From positions 76,867,564 through 76,931,563 of the forward strand of contig CM061245.1 of NCBI GenBank assembly GCA_030848705.1: a stretch of 64,000 nt of DNA, given 5' to 3'. A program made the translations under genes and the position numbers. Positions 11,376-21,333 of this stretch are shown piece after piece. Source of the stretch: Heracleum sosnowskyi. Lineage: Eukaryota; Streptophyta; Magnoliopsida; Apiales; Apiaceae. Position 1 is the stretch's first letter; every line of letters begins with the position of its first letter. Under the pieces are notes generated by a model. That model did no database searches and was not told the origin of the DNA. It was given only the letters and a program-made list of their open reading frames with translations.

Positions 11376-11442
11376 AAAGTGACTTTACACAAATTCTACT
11401 AAGTGTTTTATGTTTATCATCAAGAACAACATATTCCTAACA

Positions 11443-11768
11443 CTATTGTTGTTGTGATAAGTGCTTTCTGATGTATATTGCAAGTAATATAATATTGTTG
11501 TGGTACTTAAATATTTTGAATTGTGATTGGTTTATAAGTTATATGTTATGATAGTTATAAGCCGGGTTTTTTTAAAGGCTCTTAGAGTAGAGCAGGTGTA
11601 TCGTATTTTGAAACTTAGACCGGGAGTCGGTATATTTTCTTTAAACCGTTAAGGTTTATTTTCTGATAAGTATATTGAATAGATATATTCAATTATTTTA
11701 CTATTCAAGGAATATTATTTTAATATTCACCTAGAGATTATTAAATATTTATTGAGCGAATGATTATT
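11443..11768 (+). repeat. Gypsy LTR, copy A, segment between the two copia insertions
   Basis: This 326-bp piece aligns almost base for base with about 33564-33890 of the uninterrupted gypsy LTR. It is flanked on the left by copia element 1 and on the right by copia element 2. It ends with TTATT (11764-11768), the left target duplication of element 2. Confidence 0.88.
11764..11768. repeat. Left target-site duplication (TTATT) of element 2
   Basis: TTATT here equals 25058-25062 on the other side; the uninterrupted gypsy LTR near 33886 has a single copy. Confidence 0.93.
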
Positions 11769-12329
11769 TGTTAGGTCCTGATATGTTTGTAGAAGGGGGG
11801 TTGAATACAAACAATACCGTTTAATCGAATTTGTATTAATAGTAGATTTAACAATTACAATAACAAATTATCTGCGGAATAAAATGAAACAAGATTCAAG
11901 TTAAATAAAACTCTATTGAACTTGAAGGGTATTACAATTCTGTGTAAAGATTACAGAGTTCTTGTTAAAACAAATCTAGAATAAATTCGACATGAATTTA
12001 TCTATATTTGTAATAAAAGGATCGAATACTAAAAAGTAGTTCGATTGAAATTCTAGGAATTATGATCCGCTAGATTGTCAAAGCAGTACAAGTAATTGAA
12101 TTCTAGTTGATTGAATATAACTTTGCTGGCTAGAATTTATTACAGGAATTAAATTGAGCTTTGCAGTTGGTTTGCGTTAATGGTAGAAGAAAAGGATATG
12201 ATGCTTTTAATTTGCTTCTGTCTTGAAAATGTAATGTTCTGTTGAATGATCACACTTGGTAGTATTTAACACAAGTCACAGAGCATGCCTTCCACGCGCC
12301 AAAACATTTCCAAATGTAATACAATAGTT

Positions 12330-12460
12330 TCTACTAGCAGTACTACCAAAAACACTTGGTAGTACTATCGGTAGTACTAACCAAATGACTTGGTAGTACT
12401 ATAGGTAGTACTATTGAGGATAGTACTACTAGTAGTAAACTGATAGTACTACAAGTAGAA
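12330..12460 (-). repeat. TAGTACTA palindrome cluster in 3' LTR of element 2
   Basis: Six copies of the self-complementary octamer TAGTACTA, mostly within GGTAGTACTA, plus near-matches, are packed into about 130 bp. They lie just upstream of the TATA-like box in element orientation. The same cluster is in the other LTR (about 24215-24350) and in the post-pol spacer (about 17400-17640). Confidence 0.8.
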
Positions 12461-12499
12461 AATAGAATTAGGAAAAATCTGTTTTAATAAATTCTACTT

Positions 12500-12715
12500 T
12501 TAATTGATTTAACAAATGAATTAATTCATTTAGAATTAATTCACTGATTAAATAAATTAAATAAATGACTCAAATAATTTCATAAATAAATTAATTCTTG
12601 AGAATTAATTTATACATTAAATTACTTAAGATCTAGATTGATTAATTTAATATATGAATTAATTCTGAAAGAATTAATTCATAGATTAAATTAATTATCT
12701 TATAGAATAATATTA
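12500..12715. repeat. Hairpin-rich AATTAATT block in U3 of element 2
   Basis: Inverted repeats of GAATTAATTC type occur three times in tandem arrangement (near 12511-12542, 12590-12612 and 12656-12682), each arm pair separated by a few bases. They could form short hairpins upstream of the promoter. The other LTR has the same block at about 24400-24600. Confidence 0.6.
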
Positions 12716-13164
12716 AAAGAGAATTAAACTAATTCTTAGAATCACTATAATTGATGACGAACTTCCACTGGCTAACGTTGACACTCCATGTACTGTTTGG
12801 TTCATGAGTGACTAACTTTAGTGACTGTTCTTCATCTTTAACTTTAAGTTGTGATTCTTTTTCTCCTTCTATTTAAACAAAAGACTGTAACCTGTACTTT
12901 TTCTCCGTCACACTTCTGAAATCTCTGTCACCTTTAAATAGTTCCACTTCCTTGAATACTTCACTGAGGCTTGAACAATAAATTGAACTTCTTTCAATGT
13001 AGAATAACTTCAAGTCTATAGATGACTTTAATCTTCATTCTTTGACAGATATAATCTTCTGAGATTTCCGTGACATTTGATTTTTATTATTTACTTATTA
13101 CATCTTAATTACAGTTGAGTAGTATCCTCGGTGTTTACGAATAGGCCTATACATATGCCTTTCA

Positions 13165-13428
13165 ATCTCCCCCTATTTGTTTGTTAGACAATAACAACCA
13201 AATACTCTAGAGGATAACTCAACTAAAACAAGAAAAGATAAGACTTTCAAGAGCCAAGCAAGTAATAAAAAGTTCTAGATTAAATATAACAATTTCCAGA
13301 TTCAAACAATAAAGATAAATACAAGATAGATGTTCCTCTAGACTGAACATATGAATACATTTTCCTATCTTGATTTACCTAGCTCTAAACATTTAACATT
13401 TACAAATGAGCTAAACTACATCATGCCT
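13165..13428 (-). other. 3' untranslated region and polypurine tract of element 2
   Basis: On the minus strand the LTR is preceded by CAAATAGGGGGAGAT (complement of 13165-13179), a polypurine tract that primes plus-strand DNA synthesis. The rest, between the env-like stop at 13429 and the tract, is AT-rich and shows no frame or motif. Confidence 0.85.
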
Positions 13429-16400
13429 TTAGTCTCTAATTTCAGCTTCTTGCAAGGTGACTAGAAGATCTTTGTCAAGGACACGATCACTTTCAGAAAC
13501 CAAACCACTAGGCATTACTGGTTGAGTGGTGATCTTCTGCAATCTGTTCTTCATCTGAGCATACCTTGGAACTTTCTCCGTGCAGTAGTCTGAAATCATA
13601 TCAGCAACTTCAGACTTCTCTACAGTAGTAAACCCAGAAGTTCTCAGAAGATTCTCCAACTTCACCAGTTGCATAGCAGTCTATAGCTTCATGGAATCAG
13701 GATCCAGCCTTACCGTCTCCAAAGTTGTACCTCTGTAGATTTTAACTTCATAAGGAAAGTGCACAACTTGAGGGCTGGCCTTCATAGCAGAGTCTCTCAG
13801 CCGGTCATACAGAAGCTCGTTCAAGCAAGAAGATCTCTTTACCTTACTCATTATAATCCACAATTCAGAGAGAGATCTTCTTTGGAGTAGTTCAAGAGAG
13901 ACGGTGAATGACCCTTCAAGAGCACTTGAGACATGGATGTACAGTTCTTGCCTCACTTGATCAAATGCAGACGTAATCCTTAGGATATCTTCCTTCAATG
14001 CCTTCATATATAATGAGTTGTCTGTATTAACAGTTCTGATCTTCTCAAGCAACTTCAGAAAGGTAGCATCATTGTTTGTGCCTCTCTGAGGGATATCAAA
14101 CATCTCCCTTGCCTTATCCCATTTGCTTACTTGCTTCATCCTTACATCCAATCTCCTTTCTTTGACATGAATACTATGAAGACGTTTTTTGTCTTCATGT
14201 TCAGCCTTTTGAATCTTCAGCTTTTGAGATATGATGTCGGAGACCTTAGCATTCTCATCCTCCTTTCTCCTTAACTCTGATTGCTGCTTCTTCAACTCCT
14301 TTTGAAACAAAGGGTCAGGTGTATATAATTCAGCTTCATCTTCCCAGTCATCAAAGTTGGTTGCCTCCTCAACCTCCTCCTCACCAAAATCTTCTTCAGG
14401 TATGGTCTTCTCCAGATCACCAGATGTGTCAAATTGGAAGTCATCCTGTTCACCATGGTAGTAGTAGGCATCATCAAAAGCAGACTCCTCCATTGATTGT
14501 TTACCTTTCCCCTTATCTTTTCCAGAAGCTCCTCCAGCTTCTCTTCCTCTTTCTTCTCCGTTCTTCTCCCCCTTAGTTGAGGAATCCTCTACAGTTTGAA
14601 CTTTAGAAGTTCTAGGATTCACCTCAGTTGTTCCCCTTATATCTCCTCTTTTTCTACTTTCTTCCCTATCTCCTCCTTGATCAGCATCATCATCTCCCTC
14701 AAAGAATGTTCTTTGTTCAGCTGTAGGTTGATGTGAATTGTTTATCATATAGTACAGATGCTTCATCCCTTCGTTCAGATGCTCCATTCCACCTTCAATT
14801 TTAGAGAATCTTTGATCATTAAACCACTGATTTTCATCAACAGTTTGTTGAATAAAATCCACTTGAGCAATAATGGCAGCAAACTGATCAACATTTGACG
14901 TTGTAAGATCAGAGACGCCTGAAGCCAAAAGTACTTGAGATTGCTGAACCACATTGATCTTTGGTAGGAGAGTAGTCTTCAAGCTTTCAATATCATCTTT
15001 AATCAAACCCAGCTGATTTGTTATAGAGGTGGAAGAAGAAGACCGTTCAACCACTTGTGCTTTTAGAATGTCCTTCTCAGCCTGGGTTTCTTGCAGTTGT
15101 TTCTGTAGAGCAGCTATTTGAGCTAACAAAGAAGCAGTGTTTGTGTCAGTGTGTGCACTCACTTCAATTTCTCTCAGTGGTGTTTCACTCAACTCACGTG
15201 CTTGTGTATCACTCTTTGTTTGATATTGATCTCTAATCACTAGCTGTCTATCCAAATTCTCAGATGATGTACCTGCAATAGAAATCACCTTAGCCCCTTC
15301 AAGAGAGGTCAGTGGTGGTGCAATGGGAGTTCGCAATTCCCGATCCCTGGTTGAGTCTGTCAAAATATTTGACATTGTATACTGAATTGCTTCAGAGACA
15401 GACTCACCTGGTTGCCTTTCACTTTCTCCAGTAAACACTGCGAGTGAAAAATCCCTTAGGGGAGCCAGAGATGTTCCCTCTGGGAGGGGAGAAAATGATT
15501 CTATTAAAAGTGGCAAAGAATCAGATTTTCCCTCTGATGCCTGTGAAGGCACTTCTACCGTGACAATGGTAGGCACTGTTTCATATCCTAAGTGCTCTCC
15601 TAACAACGTGTCCCGAGTTTTTTCTATTTGGATGTCTTCTCCCATTGTGAGTAATGGGAGAGTGCTTGACTCATAACAGGTTGCCAGGGCCCGATGGCGA
15701 ATTTCAATAGATTCGTCCTGTTGAGAGGATGTCTACAGAGACTGTTCAATGGCCATTTCAAAGTCCATATCCTGTTGGGAGGACATGGATGGGCTTACAG
15801 ATGTCTCTCTATAGGTTTTTCTTTTCTTTAGTGGTGGAGACAGAGCTGTGGGTGCACTCATTGTTTGTTCACTACTTGACCTTTGTCTTAACATTGAAGC
15901 AGATCCAGGTTGAGAGGTTAAAGGATTAGACACTGTGTTTGGCTCTCTGACCTGGGATAGAGATTGTGGTTCTACAACCTCTTGGTCTGTCCTATCAACC
16001 ACTTGGGTTTCAGCAAAGGTGCCAGATGATCTAGAGATAGGATGTATTACCTGTAATGGCAGTTCCTCTGAAGTTCCAGCTGCAATGACTAGTTGTTGAT
16101 CAGGAACAAAAGGTTCAAAGGTAGGAAGGTGAATGAACTGAGCCATGAATTAGCTTACAACCACTGGTGTTATGTTCAATTTTTGAGAAGTGTGGAGTCT
16201 TTGATAGAACTTACTAGCAGAAGTAGGAGAAGGAACAGATACAACATTTAAAAACAACTCCTTGTGAGCATCAGATAACACATGATTGATTAAGATAGTG
16301 AGAAATCTAGGATAGAAACACCTGACTTTTCTACCACTATCATGATCAATCCTGGCATTAGATACTCTCCTAACTATAAGACTCCAGATAAGACGACCAA

Positions 16401-16920
16401 TGTTAAGTCTAACATTAAACACTATAGCATAAGCAATGTACTGTAACAAAGATGGAATATTTTGAAAATTGCTTTTTGTACAATTGCTGAAAACCTTAGC
16501 TAAAGTATCAAATAAGACATCCCATTCATAGACTAAATTAGCTTTACTGAGTTTGGGCAACTCCAAAGGACCTTGATAATGAATTCTATTGAAAAACTGG
16601 ATTAATTCAATATCAGAAGGAGTCCTATCAAAGTTGTCCCGAGGAAGTTGAAAAACTTCACAAAACAAACCCTCAGTAATAGTGTATTGTGTGTGCTCAA
16701 TTGTGAAAGATATAGAATTCAAATCATCAGAAATTACAGCACTAGAACACAATAATCTCAGTGGTTCAATCTTTAAATCAGCAGATAAACAAATAGCACG
16801 ACTAACACAACACTGCGAATTTAAAAACTGAATCCAAGGTCGAAAACGATCAACCGGGCATTTCAAAGGATCAAAATACCCAATGTAATTGTTTTTAACA
16901 ACCTCAAAATTATGAGCCAT
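13429..16920 (-). pseudogene. Post-pol 'env-like' frame of element 2, three in-frame stops
   Basis: A single frame of about 1163 codons runs from the ATG at 16920 to 13429. It is broken by TAA at 16150-16152, TAG at 15733-15735 and TAG at 13681-13683, with no frameshift anywhere. The first 256 residues form a globular domain whose end (CFYPRFLTILINHV) parallels element 1. The middle is Ser/Thr/Pro/Gln-rich. Later there is a likely coiled coil (around IAALQKQLQETQAEKDILKA), an acidic stretch (FGEEEVEEATNFDDWEDEAE) and a second charged helical region. There is no signal peptide or clear membrane segment. Both TAG codons fall where Gln would fit, consistent with deamination of CAG. Function unknown. 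Confidence 0.75.
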
Positions 16921-18061
16921 ATTTAACTAAGCAAAGATTAACACAGAAAAACAAAAATTCAACTAATTATGAATAATTCGAATTTAAGGATTTTAAAATT
17001 AATTAAAAATTAATTAAAAATCCAAATTTTCAAAGTTCTCCAAAAATTACCAATTTTTAGTGTGTTAATCCTTGTCACAAAACACACACAGTGCTAATTT
17101 TTGAACTCAAAAACACCTATTAAAACCCTAAAAACGAATGAATAAACCTTTGAAATTCAAAAACTCAAAAACTAAAAACTTGATGAAACTTTGATTTTAA
17201 GATCTTGAATAGATCCGTTTAGTGATGGTCTTAGATTCTAAAACAATTAAGAAACGAATCCAGAAACTGAGAATCAATGGACAACAGTTCGTTTCTTTTA
17301 AGAATAAAAAGAGAGAAAGTTAAAAGTCAGTTATGTAAAAACATGAACTAATAGGACTAAGTAAAAAAGTAAAAATAAAAAACTGTATATATATAAACCT
17401 TTTAGTACTATGGTAAAAACACGGTAGTACTATCAGAATTAAAAAGAAAATGAAAAACAAATAAAAACAAATAGCTTAGTAGTACTATCTAAAAGACTAC
17501 GGTAGTACTATGGCAAAAAGAAAAAAAAAACAAAAATAAAATAAAATAAAACCTGGTAGGACTAATAAAAAGAACTAGTAGTACCATCACTGGATAGTAC
17601 TACCGATAGTACTACTAGTTCAAAACTAGTAATACTAACGGAAAATGAATAAAAACAGATTTAACCAAAAAGAAAAATGCTGAGAATTAAAAAACTTTAC
17701 AGAAAATGAATAAAAATGCATAAAAATAGATACAAGTCTAGAAAAATTCATAGAAAATTCCATAAATCCTAGAAAAATATGCAGAAAATTATAGAAATGC
17801 ATAAAATTAATATAAACCTGCAAAAAAATTTAAACAACAATAATTACAATCTGAAAAACACCTAAATAATTCTAAATAAATATAATTTCAATAAAAATAC
17901 ATTTCTCCAAAAAAATGAGAAAAATATTTTTAAAGAAAATAAAATATTCAGAGCTATTTAAATTTACAAGCATGTAATATTAAATGAGAATTGACAGTAA
18001 ATATCAGTTAAATGACAAGAGAAAATGAATTTTTGAAAGAACAAACATGACTGAGATATTG
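16921..18061 (-). other. Post-pol spacer of element 2 with TAGTACTA repeats
   Basis: This is 1.1 kb without a coding frame, strongly AT-rich. Between about 17400 and 17640 it has about six copies of TAGTACTA, the octamer clustered in the LTRs of this element. It may contain a promoter or intron end for the env-like frame; no site could be assigned. Confidence 0.65.
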
Positions 18062-21000
18062 TTAATCACTAAGACTGTTTAACATACCCAATTTACCAAC
18101 TAACTTGATAAATGTGGATTCGTCAACAGATTTAGTGAATATATCTGCAGTCTGTTCTTCTGTGGGTACAAAGTGTAACTCCACAGTTCCATTCATGACA
18201 TGCTCTCTGATAAAATGATACCTGATATCAATGTGCTTCGTTCTCGAGTGCTGCACAGGGTTGTTGGAGATTGCTATGGCACTTGTATTATCACACAAAA
18301 TGAGAATTTTGTCTAATGCAAAGCCATATTCCTTTAATTGATTCCTAATCCATAAAATATATGCACAACAGCTTCTAGCAGCAATATATTCAGCTTCTGC
18401 TGTTGAATTGGAAACTGTTTGTTGTTTCTTGCTATACCAGGAAATCAACCTACCTCCTAGGAATTCACAACTCCCAGAGGTACTCTTTCTATCCACAACA
18501 CTACCTGCATAATCAGAATATGTATATCCAACAAGATTAAAACCAGAATCTTTAGGGTACCAGATACCTAAGTTAGGTGTACCCTTAAGATATCTCAAGA
18601 TTCTTTTAACAGCAACGAGATGTAAATCTCTAGGGTCCGCTTGGAACCTTGCACACAAGCATGTAGCATACAGAATATCTGGTCTACTTGTAGTAAGATA
18701 GAGTAAGGAGCCAATCATACCTCTGTAGCTTGTAACATCTACCTTGATAGAATTGTCAGAAGCTCCAAGTTTGATGGCTGTTGAAGATGGAGTCCTTGCT
18801 GATGTTGAATCCTCCATGTGATACTTCTTGAGGAGTTCTTTGAGATACTTGGATTGACAAATAAATATACCATTTGACCTTTGACTTACTTGCAATCCAA
18901 GAAAGAATTTCAGCTCACCCATCATACTCATTTCAAACTTACTCTGCATTAGCTTAGCAAATCTCTTACAGAGATCATCATTAGTAGACCCAAATATGAT
19001 GTCATCCACATAGACTTGGACTAATATCATATCACCTTTGTGTTTCTTTGAAAAGAGTTTTGTCTATGATACCTCTAACAAAACCATTTTTTAAAAGAAA
19101 ACCAGAGAGAGTGTCATACCATTTTCTTGGGGCTTGTTTGAGACCATAGATAGCCTTGAAGAGAAAGTACACAAAGTCCAGCAGCTCCTGATTTTCAAAG
19201 CCAGGGGGCTGTTCCACATAAACTTCTTCATCAAGCTCACCATTCAGGAATGCACTCTTAACATCCATTTGATAGACTTTAAAATTAGAGTAAGCTGCAA
19301 ATGCTAAGAACATCCTGATGGCCTCAAGTCTAGCCACTGGTGCATAGGTTTCATCATAATCAATGCCTTCAGCTTGAGAATACCCTTGTGCAACCAGTCT
19401 TGCCTTGTTCCTTGTAACAATGCCATCCTCATCTAGCTTGTTCCTGTATACCCATCTTGTACCAACTACTTTCTTGTTCTTTGGCCTGGGTACCAGCTTC
19501 CAGACTTGCTGTTGTTCAAACTGATTGAGTTCATCTTGCATAGCAATCACCTAATCTGGATCAGTTAGTGCTTCCTCAGTTTTCTTTGGCTCCATTTCAG
19601 ATAGAAATGCTGAATAATGACATTCATTCTGAGTTGCACTTCTAGTTTTAACTCCAACACCTGGATCACCAATGATCAGCTCAAAGGGATGAGCTCTATT
19701 CCATACAGTCTGTCTTGGAAGATTTGATCTTGATGATTCGCCTTGAAATTCACTTTGATGTTGTGAGTGACTAGATGATCCTTCATTTGCTCCCCCTGAG
19801 TTGTTGCTTGATTGCCTTGATGATTCTTCTCCAGTGTTGGTGGTATCTCCATTGTTACCAGTGTTTCCACCACCACCACCATGATCATTATCATCATTGT
19901 TATTATCATTACCAGTAATAACTTCAGGTGGGGCTGCATCATCTGATTCTGAGTCTGGCAAGTTATCAAACTTCAGCTTCTCAGATGAATCTTCTTTTTG
20001 GATATTAGGGAGCTTAGTGTCATCAAAAGTAACATTGACACTTTCCTTTACTGTGACTGCCAACCAAGTAGACCCTGTAAGATCTTCTGGAATAACCAAC
20101 AAAAATAGCTTCTTGTGCCTTGGCCTCAAACTTGCCACGTTTCACATTGTCATCTATAAGCACAAAGCATTTTGCTCCAAATACATGAAAGTACTTGACA
20201 ATTGGTTTCTTGTTGTTCATGATCTCATAAGGAGTCTTCATTAAGTCCTTGTTGATTAAAGTTCGATTCTGAGTATAACAAGCTGTATTCGTTGCTTCAG
20301 CCCAAAAGTACGTTGGAAGTTTAGACTCACTTAACATAGTCCTTGCAGCTTCAATCAATGTACGATTCTATCTTTTCACTACTCCATTTTGTTGAGGAGT
20401 TCTAGGGGCAGAATACTGTCTTGTTATTCCTTTATCATCACAAAAGTCATTTAGGATTGCATTCTTGAATTCAGTACCATTATCTGACCTTATGGCTCTA
20501 ACAGGGAATCTAGAATCCAGCTCAATCAACTTTATATGGTCAATCACCAGATGTGGGGTCTCATCCTTGGAATGTAGGAATAAAACCCAAGTATATTTTG
20601 AAAAGTCATCAACAATCACAAGTGCATATTGATTCTTTGACATGGACATCACATTAACTGCACCAAACAAATCCATGTGCAGTAGATGAAATGGTTCAGT
20701 TATTGATGATGTGTCAGTGCCCTTGTGAGAAGCTTTCTTTGACTTTCCTTTCTGACATGCCTCACACAGTCCTTCCTGTGTAAATTCCATCTGAGGCAAA
20801 CCTCTAACCAATTCCCTCTTGACTAAAGAGTTCATGGTTTTGAAGTTAAGGTGAGACATCTTCTTGTGCCATAGCCAACTTTCATCTGATGAAGCTTTAG
20901 CATAAAAACATTTAACTTCATCTTTGGATCTCGAGTGTAGATCAGCTATGAACAAGTCACCTTTCCTTACTCCTTGAAGAGCAGGCTTTCCATTCTTCTT

Positions 21001-21333
21001 GTGAAGGATCTGACACTTCTCTCTTTCAAAGGAAACAGCATATCCTCTGTCACAGAAATGACTGATGCTGAGAAGATTGAACCTCAGACCTTCCACAAAT
21101 GATACATCTTCAATGATAACATTTCCATACTTCAAACAACCATATCCTTTCATAATACCCTTGCTGTTATCTCCAAAGGTAACTACTGGGCCAGCTTTCT
21201 CAACCAAATCTGATAGCAGGGCTCTATCTCCGGTCATATGCCTTGAACATCCACTGTCAAGAATCCACATAACACGGTTTACCTGTTTAACTCCCTGCAA
21301 TACCAAATTGATTAGTCCTTCCTCGGAACCCAA
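18062..21333 (-). pseudogene. pol: Degenerate copia pol of element 2 (two stops, two frameshifts)
   Basis: Protease (WILDSGCSRHMTGD), integrase (WHKKMSH zinc site, RSDNGTEF, then NGVV just before the first stop), RT (QMDVKSAFLNGEL, YVDDIIFGS) and RNase H (TAEAEYIAA, TKHIDIRYHFIREHV) are all recognisable. Breaks are TAG near 20365 inside the integrase active-site region, a frameshift near 20055-20095, TAG near 19549 where Trp is expected (DPDW), and a frameshift near 19035-19045 just before YVDD. RNase H has TYSDYAGS where copia elements have SDADFAG. The frame begins 22 bases before the gag stop, in the -1 frame. It cannot make a full polyprotein. Confidence 0.93.

Larger units (their letters stand above)
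1..11442 (-). mobile_element. Sirevirus-like Ty1/copia retrotransposon, element 1 (partial)
   Basis: Read on the minus strand, the element runs LTR (10433-11442), initiator-Met tRNA primer site, gag, pol in copia order (protease, integrase, RT, RNase H), spacer and a long post-pol frame that continues past the left window edge. Its second LTR and one target duplication are therefore not visible. The post-pol frame, the long two-zinc-knuckle gag and the roughly 1-kb LTR are Sirevirus (SIRE/Maximus) traits. pol is open throughout; gag has one nonsense codon and the post-pol frame one. It is inserted in a gypsy LTR: sequence right of 11442 matches the uninterrupted paralogue from about 33564, so the duplicated target should begin CTATT. 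A CGTTGA-type motif is repeated along the whole element. Confidence 0.9.
10433..11442 (-). repeat. 5' LTR of element 1
   Basis: In element orientation the LTR starts TGTTAGGAATATG at 11442 and ends GGATTAACA at 10433, giving TGTT...AACA ends and 1010 bp. U3 carries the CGTTGA array, a TATA box near 10740, and near the LTR 3' end the conserved run read on the + strand as GAAGGGGGGGGTTGAATAC. Beyond 11442 the gypsy LTR sequence resumes, fixing the boundary. Confidence 0.88.
11769..13164 (-). repeat. 3' LTR of element 2
   Basis: It is 1396 bp, starting TGAAAGGCATATG at 13164 and ending CAGGACCTAACA at 11769 in element orientation. It contains hairpin-forming AATTAATT blocks (about 12500-12710), a TAGTACTA cluster (about 12330-12460) and a TATA-like GTTAAATAC near 12265. 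Near its end is the conserved run read on the + strand as GAAGGGGGGTTGAATAC. Confidence 0.95.
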
